Notes under the pieces: generated by a model
What the model saw: the letters and a program-made list of their open reading frames with translations, nothing else
Told to the model about the DNA's origin: nothing
Databases searched by the model: none
Assembly: GCA_947493575.1 (NCBI GenBank)
Contig: CANLRQ010000016.1
Location: 1 to 64,000, forward strand
DNA from: an uncultured Marinomonas sp.
Lineage (GTDB): Bacteria; Pseudomonadota; Gammaproteobacteria; Pseudomonadales; Marinomonadaceae
Length of the DNA: 64,000 bases
Reading direction: 5' to 3'
In this document: positions 44,757-52,778 of the stretch, one piece after another
How the letters are laid out: every line of letters starts with the position of its first letter
Numbering within the stretch: the first letter of the stretch is position 1
Program-made: the position numbers and the translations under genes

Positions 44757-46022
44757 GTGATGAGTAGCCCAACATTTACCGATTCTGAACCCGATATCAA
44801 AACCGTAAACCGACAACTGTCTCAAGCCATGATCGATGGCGAGTTACCCAAAAGCCTTAACTTTACTGACCTTGATGGTTCATGGCATGTTCGTGGTGAA
44901 GCCATATTCGCCGATTGGGAACTAATCTCTGGTAACAATCCCGCCATTTTTGAATTAAAGCTCCCATTTAAAAACGGTGAAATTACTATTCTAGGGGATT
45001 TGCCTCATTCTTTTTCACTGGAAGGCTGCTCTCTTTTTATTCAGGTAAATTTACAGCATTTAGAAAAAAACATTAATGATTATGCTTGGGCTGAAAATGC
45101 TCAACTAAGTGAACTAGACGTTATCAACTTAGTTAGAGTAGAAGATCCAAAAAGCGTATTACAACAGTATTTACCCTATCTCAGCACTTCAATTGGCTCC
45201 TTCATTAAAAAGCATAGACATGCCTTCGCCTTCAGTATTCGATCCATGGAGGCACTCAGTTTACATACCAACTTAAAATGGCTGCTATCGTCTTTTCAAA
45301 CGGGTCAACACAAGCTTAAGGCGGACAATTTACACTATCTCACTTCCCAGAACGGTAACACAGACAAAGAACAGCAATTCAATAACTCACACTCTCCTGA
45401 GTATGACTTAGCCCCAGCATCAAGTTTTATCTCAATAGCAAAAGAGTCTGGCTTATTGATTCGTACTGAATGGCTAATGAAATCTCTCATTTTGCCCGCA
45501 TTACCCAACCTTATATCGCAAAATGCTGAAGCTGAAGATTTCTCGATTTCTCAAAATAGCTGCATTGAAAGCCTTCACTCAATTAGCAGCTACCCTATCA
45601 AAGTCGGCCCTCAAATTTATTCAATCAATTACAAGCATTTACGAGTTTCTCCAACTAATAATAGAATTATTTTAGAGGCGTCTGGCAAGGTAACACTTGG
45701 CTTGAATGCAGATTTAAGTTTTTCGGTTTATGCACAATACATGCTTGAACGCCCTCAAAATGCAAATTCCATTTTGCTAGTATCCGATGGCAAACCTATT
45801 ATTAAAGGTCAAAAAAATACACCTTGGTATAACTGCTTAGACTTTAGAAGTGGGGCTAAATCCGAGAATATCTTTGAGATTATGTTGGAGACTATCGCCA
45901 ATTCAATCGATCACTCCATAAAATCACTAAATGAACATTTAGAGCAACACACCAGCGAGTCATTAAGCTCAATGCAAACCAAGAAAGCCAAAAAGGCTCG
46001 TAGCAAGATCACCAGATACTAA
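44757..46022 (+). CDS. Hypothetical 421-residue protein opposite the lodA-like gene
   Basis: 421 residues from GTG at 44757 (an ATG follows immediately at 44760; TTGGAG upstream serves either). No signal peptide or clear membrane span. I recognise no family. The chain alternates strand-like stretches (ADWELISGNNPAIFELKLPF, LRVSPTNNRIILEASG, LSFSVYAQYML) with polar loops, suggesting a large beta-rich or lipid-binding fold. The C-terminal 40 residues are basic and coiled. It is divergent from the lodA-like gene and converges on the PixA-like gene. Shared control with lodA is plausible from the heptamer cluster. Confidence 0.85.
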   Translation: MMSSPTFTDSEPDIKTVNRQLSQAMIDGELPKSLNFTDLDGSWHVRGEAIFADWELISGNNPAIFELKLPFKNGEITILGDLPHSFSLEGCSLFIQVNLQHLEKNINDYAWAENAQLSELDVINLVRVEDPKSVLQQYLPYLSTSIGSFIKKHRHAFAFSIRSMEALSLHTNLKWLLSSFQTGQHKLKADNLHYLTSQNGNTDKEQQFNNSHSPEYDLAPASSFISIAKESGLLIRTEWLMKSLILPALPNLISQNAEAEDFSISQNSCIESLHSISSYPIKVGPQIYSINYKHLRVSPTNNRIILEASGKVTLGLNADLSFSVYAQYMLERPQNANSILLVSDGKPIIKGQKNTPWYNCLDFRSGAKSENIFEIMLETIANSIDHSIKSLNEHLEQHTSESLSSMQTKKAKKARSKITRY

Positions 46023-46069
46023 TAAGACAGTGAAAAGCACTCAAAGGTAGCAAAAAGCCCTCACACATT

Positions 46070-46591
46070 TTATCGGTTAGAAATCGTAATAAAAGGATCC
46101 CACATACCGTACCCGACTAGGCTTCCATCAGAGGTCTTATTGACTTGAAAACACCATTGATAGACAGCACACCCTGTTGACTTAATAGAAGATTGAAAGC
46201 AAGCATAAGGCACGTCACAAATTTCACCAGAAAGAGGCATGTCACCCTGAATAGGTAAGATTTTTTTGATTGTTTGTGCCGTCGAACTTTGCACTCCCCC
46301 CATTAAAAAAGGCGCACTTAACAAGGAGTTTTCTTTTGTTTCATTAAACTGGTAAAGCATCACAGAACAATCAAAACAACCGTTTAAAGACATCACTCGC
46401 CAACGTATTCGATCATCGATATTAGCTTCTACTTCTATCTCACTGTCCGCATTACCAGTAATGATTTTATCTTTTGTAATCACTAGATAAACATAATTAT
46501 TTAACCCTGTGGTGGGGTTAAGCTTATCTTTACTCAAGGTTGGTAAAGCGGAGGTATCTATACCTATTAATACATCTGTTGTTTCCGACAT
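46070..46591 (-). CDS. PixA/AidA-family inclusion-body-type protein
   Basis: 173 residues. The sequence opens with a VLIGIDTSAL strand, then TGLNNYVYLVITKDK, and has the family's characteristic DDRIRWRVMSL stretch and CSVMLYQFN. PixA forms crystalline inclusions in Xenorhabdus, and AidA-type relatives are quorum-induced proteins in Burkholderia and Ralstonia. No enzymatic role is established. AAGGA precedes the ATG. It converges with the 421-residue gene. Six cysteines, unusual for a cytoplasmic protein, are spread along it. Confidence 0.82.
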   Translation of the reverse strand: MSETTDVLIGIDTSALPTLSKDKLNPTTGLNNYVYLVITKDKIITGNADSEIEVEANIDDRIRWRVMSLNGCFDCSVMLYQFNETKENSLLSAPFLMGGVQSSTAQTIKKILPIQGDMPLSGEICDVPYACFQSSIKSTGCAVYQWCFQVNKTSDGSLVGYGMWDPFITISNR

Positions 46592-46710
46592 AATTTCCTT
46601 CCTTTTGACTCTAATTGTCCCTAAGGTTTTGCTTTTTTCATATTAGGTTCAATTTAGCGTCAAGAGAAAAACCTATCTATTACAGCTTGTTACACTGGTT
46701 TAGTTTAAAA

Positions 46711-46757
46711 GAGACCTTTGCACGCCTACATAGAGCAAAACCTAGCCTGTAGGCGTG
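46711..46757. repeat. GAGACC element end fused to a hairpin
   Basis: GAGACCTTTGCACG opens the segment, and its CACGCCTACA (46721-46730) pairs perfectly with TGTAGGCGTG (46748-46757). The right end typical of the element is missing. Confidence 0.65.
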
Positions 46758-46776
46758 TTAGAAATAATCGCTGGAA

Positions 46777-47041
46777 TTATGTATTACTGCTTTTCAGATG
46801 CGTATAACTGTCTACAAAACGACGAAATTTATGCTCACCACAGGTATAGGGAGAGTACTTTGAAGGATTGTTTTCTGAGACACAGGTTGCTACAGGTTCT
46901 ACTACTGCATCAAAATCCATATCCATAAAAAGCAGCACTTGAACATGATTAATTATGTATAGAAAACCAATTTTTTTTACAAATGCCCCTCATTTTTTGA
47001 GCAACTGAATCTGCATCACAGCCATCAATTAAGATTGACAT
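46777..47041 (-). pseudogene. Frameshifted small ORF
   Basis: From ATG at 47041 the minus strand reads MSILIDGCDADSVAQKMRGI and CKK, then meets a run of eight A (T8 on the plus strand, 46971-46978). If one A is removed the frame continues into GFLYIINHVQVLLFMDMDF and on to a stop at 46777, giving 87 residues. As written, the first frame stops 8 codons after the run. The product is not recognised. Sequencing error in the homopolymer, a real pseudogene, or slippage are all possible. Confidence 0.5.
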
Positions 47042-47200
47042 TGGTAGGTATAAATTTGACTACTTTAATGAAAAAGTTTAAAGCAGCCCATCATATAAAT
47101 GAAGAAGGAATGAACCCCCAAAAAAGCAAGTTTATACAAGGGCCACGAATATTCTATAAACCCTGCCCTTGATCCCTTTTCACTTTGCTCATTACTGTAA

Positions 47201-48025
47201 CTACTGACTTATATTATGAAACTTTTGCACGGTTTCATTAGAACTGATTGGCATAAAAAAGCCAGATATAATTTCGTCATAGCGTCCAGATTTTTTGAGA
47301 GCCACCATGCCTCTATCATAGGCCTCAGCAACTTCTTGTGCGTTATCGATATTTTTTGAAAATAAGATATAGATACCGCCTCTATTAAGAGCCTTAGAGC
47401 TCTTAGTAAAAAGAGCCGCTACTTCAGGGGGGAAAGAAGAATTGATTATTTCATGACCAACAAGTTCGGCTACAGGGTAGGCATCAATTCGCCCAGCCAA
47501 CAGCATTTTAAAGTTAAGACTATCTTGGTTTAAAACAACAACATCCACACCCTGAGCTTTAAGAATGTCTACATTGTTATAACCTATGACTCCTCCAATG
47601 CGATATTTTTTAAGATCTTCGAAATTATCCCATTTGAAGTCGTTACTTTTTAAATGGAAAAACACTTCTCTTTCCTGAAACAAAGCTTCTTTTGGAATAA
47701 TAAAGTCTTTTTCCCTTTCTGGAGAGACGTACCAAGGAAAGGTTCCATGACTGTTGCCGTTTTTCACATTGATGTAACTTCTTTTCCAAGGGAAATATTC
47801 ATAACGCACCTTATATCCTTGATGTGCAAAAGCCTCTGTGACAAGCTCTTCCGCTAGATATTTTCTTGAACGATCTTCAGAAACATATGGAGGCCATTCA
47901 CCGATATGGAAAGATACGGTTTTTTCAGCCATAACAAAAGATGAAATGCAACAGCCCAAAAATAAAAGCAAAAACTTAATAGAATTCTCCTTCTTAACAG
48001 AAATGCAGCACTTCTTTAGGCACAT
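47201..48025 (-). CDS. Periplasmic solute-binding protein, family 3
   Basis: 274 residues from ATG at 48025; the frame is open to 48091 but that start is less likely, because this one puts a signal peptide (FLLLFLGCCISSFVMA) near the N-terminus. The SBP_bac_3 fold is seen in GEWPPYVSEDRSRKYLAEELV, a central RIGGVIGYNNVDIL and DSLNFKMLLAGRIDAYPV. These proteins bind amino acids or related small molecules for ABC transport or signalling. No permease or ATPase gene is adjacent, so an orphan binding protein or a sensor is likely. An in-frame cysteine near the signal end could make it a lipoprotein, but the lipobox is poor. Confidence 0.85.
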   Translation of the reverse strand: MCLKKCCISVKKENSIKFLLLFLGCCISSFVMAEKTVSFHIGEWPPYVSEDRSRKYLAEELVTEAFAHQGYKVRYEYFPWKRSYINVKNGNSHGTFPWYVSPEREKDFIIPKEALFQEREVFFHLKSNDFKWDNFEDLKKYRIGGVIGYNNVDILKAQGVDVVVLNQDSLNFKMLLAGRIDAYPVAELVGHEIINSSFPPEVAALFTKSSKALNRGGIYILFSKNIDNAQEVAEAYDRGMVALKKSGRYDEIISGFFMPISSNETVQKFHNISQ

Positions 48026-48266
48026 AAGTCCAAGAAAAGCGCTGACTGTATCTGAGACCTGTTTTGATTGATAATTTATATAGTATAGCAACTGAAATTA
48101 ATTTAGTGATATTAATAACCATGAAATTGTCTACTCTTTTCATTCAATTCAATGATCATATTCCAACATATAGGCATTTGCAGAAAATTACATTATTTTT
48201 AAACCGCTCAATAATATAAGCCTACAGATGCTCATTAAAATAATGTACGAAATAACGATAAAAACG

Positions 48267-48686
48267 TTAAATCATGCGTTCAAACGCTGTGGAAGTTACT
48301 ACTTTTTCGAGATCAGGCAAGTTAGACAATAAACGGCGAACATCACTCAAACGTTCCATAGAACGCGCTTCCACATAAAGCAGTACATCCGTTGTGCCAC
48401 TTAAAGCATGAGCCTGCTTAATTTCAGGTATTGATTGCAGCAAACCTTTAATTTCAAGTAAGTCGAAAGGTCTAAAGGTTAATTCAAAATATGCGTTCAC
48501 TTGACCACTTTGATGCTCGCTTCCAAGCTCCACCGTATAACGCTGAATGATCCCTTTTTCTTCGAGTTTACGTATGCGATCGTTTACCGCTGTTCGAGAT
48601 AACCCAATAGCATCACCAATTGCCGCTACTGGCTGACGCGCATTTTGTGACAAAAGCTCTAAAATAGACTTATCAAATTTATCCAT
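48267..48686 (-). CDS. Lrp/AsnC-family transcriptional regulator
   Basis: 139 residues, normal length. An N-terminal helix-turn-helix (DKFDKSILELLSQNARQPVAAIG, then LSRTAVNDRIRKLEEKGII) is followed by the RAM ligand-binding domain (QVNAYFELTFRPF, HALSGTTDVLLYVEARSMERL). Lrp-type proteins form octamers that respond to amino acids. It diverges from lysA with a 249-base gap, so it may control lysA in response to lysine or another amino acid; that is inference. Confidence 0.93.
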   Translation of the reverse strand: MDKFDKSILELLSQNARQPVAAIGDAIGLSRTAVNDRIRKLEEKGIIQRYTVELGSEHQSGQVNAYFELTFRPFDLLEIKGLLQSIPEIKQAHALSGTTDVLLYVEARSMERLSDVRRLLSNLPDLEKVVTSTAFERMI

Positions 48687-48935
48687 AACTGTCTCTTAAA
48701 TAACTAAATATTATGATTGAGATACTAAATGATCCAGCCACAAACAAATAGACTTTCTACCTGTCAAAAGCAATGAAATACCGCCAAATTGACGTTTAAA
48801 AGCGCACTTTTAACAGCATCTTCTTTTCGTCCATCAAGATACACTAATTCGAATCTTCCTTAATTTACCGACTCAACATCAACAACCACCTATTAAAAAA
48901 TTCAATAGGAACTGACTTTACCTAGGAGCAAAACC

Positions 48936-50273
48936 ATGCTGTTTCCATTAACTGAAAACATTCATTATAAAAACAATGCGTTGCACATTGAAAACACGTC
49001 AATTGAGAATATTGCGAATGCTATTGGCACTCCATTTTACGCTTATTCTCATGCTCGCCTCATGCATAATATTAATTCCTGTAAAGATGCGTTCACTCCT
49101 TATGGCATCCACGTTCATTACGCGGTAAAAGCAAACAGCAATCTACACATTCTCAAGCTCATCGGTGAGCAAGGACTTGGTGTAGACCTTGTTTCTGGAG
49201 GTGAACTTTATCGTGCAAGTGAAGCAGGAATTGCTGTAGAGAAAATGATCTTTTCAGGCGTTGGTAAAAGTAAAACAGAACTCCTACATGCACTCGAAAT
49301 GAATATTGGGCAATTTAATGTTGAATCAGCAGAAGAGCTAGCATTACTTGATAAAATAGCAGCTGAACTAGCCACACACAGGGCGATAAACCATCCAAAC
49401 AGTCAACGCCCTATTATTAACGTCACTTTAAGAGTAAATCCCGATGTCGCAGTCAATACACACAAACACATAACAACAGGTCAAAAAGGCAACAAGTTTG
49501 GTATTGATATTGAACTCGCGTTTGCGCTTTTCCAGCAATATCAAGATCACCCTCATATCACACTTAATGGGTTAGCTATGCACATAGGCTCCCAAATTTT
49601 TGATGTTGCGCCTTACCGGAAAGCCATTCAAAAGCTTTTAGCTCTCGTTAAGGATATACAATCCTTTGGGGCTGAAGTTACCACGTTAGACCTTGGCGGC
49701 GGCTTTGGCATTCATTACGAAAACACAGAGAGCACGGATAAGACTCAGCAAGCAGGGCTGGAATTTGCCACTATTGCGAAAGTCATAGCCGAAGAAACAG
49801 AGAGTTTTAAAGGTAAGGTTGCGGTTGAGCCAGGACGCTCTTTAGTCGCAGATATCGGCTTATTAGTCAGTCGAGTGAATTATGTTAAAGAATCCAACCC
49901 GACACCTTTCCTCATTCTCGATGCGGCTATGAATGACCTAATGCGACCAGCTCTTTATCAGGCATCTCACCCAATTAAAGAAGTCGTCAAAAATGCAGAA
50001 GATGTTACCCGTCCGTATGACATTGTTGGGCCAATTTGCGAAAGTACTGACATTTTTGCTAAAAGCTACGCACTTAATAAAGCATTAAAAGCAGGAGATT
50101 TAGTCGCATTTTTCTGTTCAGGTGCTTACTGTGCTGTAATGAGCAACAGTTATAACAGCCGTGATATTGTTCCTGAAATATTAGTCAATAATACGGATGT
50201 CAAAGTCATTAGAGAAAGAGTGAATCAAGAAACCTTACTCAAGTTTGAAGAAGAACGATTAATTAAAATCTAG
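48936..50273 (+). CDS. lysA: Diaminopimelate decarboxylase
   Basis: 445 residues. Fold type III PLP decarboxylase: the cofactor lysine is K65 in HYAVKANSN. Other signatures are VDLVSGGELYRASEAG, LNGLAMHIGSQIFD, the phosphate-binding LDLGGGFGIHY, EPGRSLVA and CESTDIF. The last step of lysine biosynthesis: meso-diaminopimelate to lysine plus CO2. Slightly longer than the usual 415 residues because of short insertions around 145-160. Divergent from an Lrp-type regulator; a terminator follows. The family can include decarboxylases with other substrates, but the motifs favour lysA. Confidence 0.92.
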   Translation: MLFPLTENIHYKNNALHIENTSIENIANAIGTPFYAYSHARLMHNINSCKDAFTPYGIHVHYAVKANSNLHILKLIGEQGLGVDLVSGGELYRASEAGIAVEKMIFSGVGKSKTELLHALEMNIGQFNVESAEELALLDKIAAELATHRAINHPNSQRPIINVTLRVNPDVAVNTHKHITTGQKGNKFGIDIELAFALFQQYQDHPHITLNGLAMHIGSQIFDVAPYRKAIQKLLALVKDIQSFGAEVTTLDLGGGFGIHYENTESTDKTQQAGLEFATIAKVIAEETESFKGKVAVEPGRSLVADIGLLVSRVNYVKESNPTPFLILDAAMNDLMRPALYQASHPIKEVVKNAEDVTRPYDIVGPICESTDIFAKSYALNKALKAGDLVAFFCSGAYCAVMSNSYNSRDIVPEILVNNTDVKVIRERVNQETLLKFEEERLIKI

Positions 50274-50296
50274 GGCATAAGCTTAAAAAAAAGACT

Positions 50297-50331
50297 CCGT
50301 TAATCCATAATATACCTGAATTAACGGGGTT
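50297..50331 (+). terminator. Terminator after lysA
   Basis: CCGTTAAT (50297-50304) pairs with ATTAACGG (50320-50327), extended by wobble pairs on each side, with a short T-run (GGGGTTTG) after it. Confidence 0.75.
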
Positions 50332-50343
50332 TGAATTCAAGAA

Positions 50344-50483
50344 GAGGCCTTTACACGAAGTCATGAGCGATGATAAGACGAGGCAAAAACAGACGAAAAA
50401 GCAGAGTTTATGAGTTATAAATGAGCATTTTGAGTCTGTTTTTAACAAAGTATTAGCAAGCGTAATAGTCGTGTAAAGGTCTC
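50344..50483. repeat. Full copy (140 bp) of the GAGACC element
   Basis: Ends GAGGCCTTTACACGA and TCGTGTAAAGGTCTC, inverted with respect to each other. The body includes GATAAGACGAGGCAAAAACAG, an ATGAGTTATAAATGAGCAT segment, and TTTTTAACAAAGTATTAGCA. A second left end (GAGGCCTTTACACGAAA) follows at 50489-50505 and contains the stop of the phyH remnant. Confidence 0.92.
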
Positions 50484-50495
50484 AAGAAGAGGCCT

Positions 50496-50957
50496 TTACA
50501 CGAAATTATAATCCCCTTCAGCAAAATCCCATGGCTTACGGCCCAGCAGTCTTTCTCCAAGGGGCGTTAATTGAGCATCGCCATAACGCGTTTTTTCCCA
50601 CTCTCGTGGATCTCCCGGAAAAGCATATCCTTCTGGTGATGTTTTTTCTGCAAAGCACTTTAAACGCCAGTCTAATATACTCGAATCCTGCAACGCTGGA
50701 CTCATAGAAATATACTGCGCCAGACGCACACGGTCTGATGTATTTGGTTTAATTCCATGGGGCAGCAATCCATTAAAAATTAATAAGTCTCCTGCCTTCA
50801 TTGGTACAAATTCAGTGTTATACCCACTTAAATCGGGTTTGAAAGGGTCTCTATTTTTCGGCTGAGTTTCACGCCACAAAGATAGATCACGATATAAATC
50901 GGGGACACACTGAAACCCACCTGTTGTTTCATCTGTATCGGACAAAGACAACACGCC
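50496..50957 (-). pseudogene. phytanoyl-CoA dioxygenase-like remnant, 5' end missing
   Basis: The frame encodes the C-terminal part of a PhyH-type 2-oxoglutarate/Fe(II) dioxygenase: GVLSLSDTDETTGGFQCVP, then AGDLLIFNGLLPHGIKPNTS with the distal iron histidine, and RVRLAQYIS. The N-terminal half with the HxD iron motif is absent. Upstream of codon GVL the frame stops at once (TAG at 50958-50960). Its 3' stop lies inside a GAGACC repeat end. It is back-to-back with a truncated AraC regulator, so a single deletion probably removed both 5' halves. Confidence 0.8.
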
Positions 50958-50959
50958 CT

Positions 50960-51217
50960 ATGAGTCATTTTGTGCGTTTTTTTCGTCAACATATGAAACA
51001 AAGCTTCAACGCGTATTTAAATGAAATGCGTGTAGGACATGCCTGTTCATTATTAATTGGCAGTGAGTTGCCCATTAACTTAATTGCCGAACAAAGCGGC
51101 TTTTTAAATCAATCAAACTTCAATCGACAATTTAAAAAATTCAAAGAAGTAACCCCCTTACAATTTCGCAAAGCATGGCATGGCAAAGTAATGCCTTGGA
51201 ATGGTATAAAGAGTTAA
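50960..51217 (+). pseudogene. AraC-family regulator remnant, only the C-terminal DNA-binding part
   Basis: About 85 residues of the AraC/XylS helix-turn-helix domain: MSHFVRFFRQHMKQSFNAYL, NEMRVGHACSLLIGSELPIN and IAEQSGFLNQSNFNRQFKKF. The effector-binding domain and the first HTH helix are gone. It begins two or three bases from where the phyH remnant ends on the other strand. A divergent regulator plus dioxygenase pair, typical of ectoine or related osmolyte and lipid pathways, is the likely ancestor; that is inference. Confidence 0.8.
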
Positions 51218-51283
51218 GAATAATGAAGCGGGATAAGAGCAAACCATGAACTCATTTCTGAGTTTCATTTTTAAAGTTTATAA

Positions 51284-51742
51284 TTACATAAGAGCAGGCT
51301 TTACTGACATCGCCAGTTTTTCAATACCATGATCAGGAGTCCATCTCTTAAATTCAACAAAGCCATGCTTTTCATACAATTTAATCGCTGGAGTATTCGC
51401 AACCGCTGTCTCAACTGTGGCCTTTGAAAAACTCAGCTCTTCAAGAACATAACGAATAAGTGAGTTTGCTATGCCTTTTCTAAAGTGACTTGGATCGACC
51501 GTCAAACTCTCGATGTCTAAACATTGGTCTTCAAGAGTAATCTCAATAACTGCAACCAAGCTATCATCTTCGATAAAACCATAAAATCGAGTTTTTGCCA
51601 ATTCTATAGCCCGCTTCTTTCTTAACAGTGGTGGGAAATTTTGTACGCCTATTAATTGCGCTTCAACCTGATAAGAACGTTGAAACACATTAAATATTTG
51701 AAGAGCGATATCTTCTTTAGAATTATCCAATTTTTTTATCAT
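51284..51742 (-). CDS. GNAT-family N-acetyltransferase
   Basis: 152 residues. The GNAT core is visible: LVAVIEITLEDQCLDIESLTVDPSHFRKGIANSLIRYV with the acetyl-CoA pyrophosphate loop R(K/R)GIA, and TAVANTPAIKLYEKHGF. The acceptor substrate is not predictable. Stands alone between the araC remnant and the dsbA-like gene. Confidence 0.85.
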   Translation of the reverse strand: MIKKLDNSKEDIALQIFNVFQRSYQVEAQLIGVQNFPPLLRKKRAIELAKTRFYGFIEDDSLVAVIEITLEDQCLDIESLTVDPSHFRKGIANSLIRYVLEELSFSKATVETAVANTPAIKLYEKHGFVEFKRWTPDHGIEKLAMSVKPALM

Positions 51743-51969
51743 ACGACCTTCAACAGCCTTTTATTTCGAATTATATTTCACAACTTAAAAACCCTGCTAT
51801 TGGTTGTCCATAAGTAAGTTATAAGTAAGTTCGTCAGATCAAGTTTAGTTTGCATTACTGCTAAACTGTGCAAATTATAAGAAACTCCCACTCTTTCTCT
51901 TTTATCACCTTTTAATTTTAAGCTTTGGCTATAACATTAAACGACTTATATATCTCAAGGTAAATTACC

Positions 51970-52629
51970 ATGAAAGAATCATTAGACATAAAGTTTGTAT
52001 CCGATGTTATGTGCCCTTGGTGTGTCGTCGGACTTGGGAACTTAAATAAAGCCCTAGAAGAATTAGACAGCAATGTTTCAGTCGAAATGACATTTGAGCC
52101 CTTTGAACTGAATCCAGATATGCCACCAGAGGGTCAAAACACGCAAGAACATATCATCGAAAAATACGGTATTTCTGAAGAACAATCACGTCAAAATCGT
52201 GAAATGATTACTGCACGTGGTAAAGAAGTCGATTTTGACTTTAATTTTACTAACGACAGCCGTATGCGTAACTCATTTGACGCCCATCGTTTATTACATT
52301 GGGCACAAACAGAAGGGAAACAGGCAGAACTAAAAGCCGCTTTATTTAAAGCACATTTTACCGAAAACCTAGATATCAGTGACTTCAACGTCTTAACGAA
52401 TCTTGCCTCTGCCGTTCAATTAGATCCTGAAGTTGCTGCCAACATTCTAGCAAGCGATCAATTTGCCGAAGACGTTCGACAGCAAGAACAGCTTTGGCAA
52501 CAAAGTGGCATCACTTCTGTCCCTACGGCCATCATCAATAACAAGTACGCCATTTCTGGTGGCCAACCTGTTGCAACATTTAAGCAAGCGATAGAAGAGA
52601 TTCTAGAAAAAGAAAAGATCAGCGAATAA
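51970..52629 (+). CDS. DsbA-family oxidoreductase, FrnE-like
   Basis: 219 residues, no signal peptide. The thioredoxin-fold active site is C15-P-W-C18 (VMCPWCVVG). A helical insertion (about 90-160) follows, then the cis-proline segment TSVPTAIINNKYAISGGQP. FrnE-type cytosolic enzymes of this family act on disulfides or isomerise small molecules. A GAGACC repeat begins nine bases after the stop. Confidence 0.9.
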   Translation: MKESLDIKFVSDVMCPWCVVGLGNLNKALEELDSNVSVEMTFEPFELNPDMPPEGQNTQEHIIEKYGISEEQSRQNREMITARGKEVDFDFNFTNDSRMRNSFDAHRLLHWAQTEGKQAELKAALFKAHFTENLDISDFNVLTNLASAVQLDPEVAANILASDQFAEDVRQQEQLWQQSGITSVPTAIINNKYAISGGQPVATFKQAIEEILEKEKISE

Positions 52630-52637
52630 CTTAATTT

Positions 52638-52776
52638 GAGACCTTTGCACGAAGTCATGAGCGACGATAAGACGAGGCAAAACAGACGAAAAAGCGGTGT
52701 TTATGCGTTATAAATATGCATTTTGCGTCTGTTTTTAACAAAGTATTAGCAAGCGCAATATTCATGCAAAGGTTTC
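52638..52776. repeat. Full copy (139 bp) of the GAGACC element
   Basis: Left end GAGACCTTTGCACGAAG; right end reads TTCATGCAAAGGTTTC, which has drifted. The body matches the copies at 50344 and 59493 (AAAAAGCGGTGTTTATGCG, then TTTTAACAAAGTATTAGCAA). Lies between the dsbA-like stop and the lysR-type stop. Confidence 0.92.
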
Positions 52777-52778
52777 AA

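Larger units (their letters stand above)
46592..47200. other. 609-base gap with hairpin and frameshifted ORF
   Basis: Holds the hairpin at 46711-46757 and a broken reading frame at 46777-47041 (see those entries). Otherwise no gene is seen. Confidence 0.7.

Noticed and set aside
46022-46070. Terminator between the convergent 421-residue and PixA-like genes
   Set aside because: No stem longer than a few bases followed by a T-run was found.
48687-48935. Lysine riboswitch upstream of lysA
   Set aside because: No conserved lysine-aptamer elements seen; the gap is short and AT-rich.
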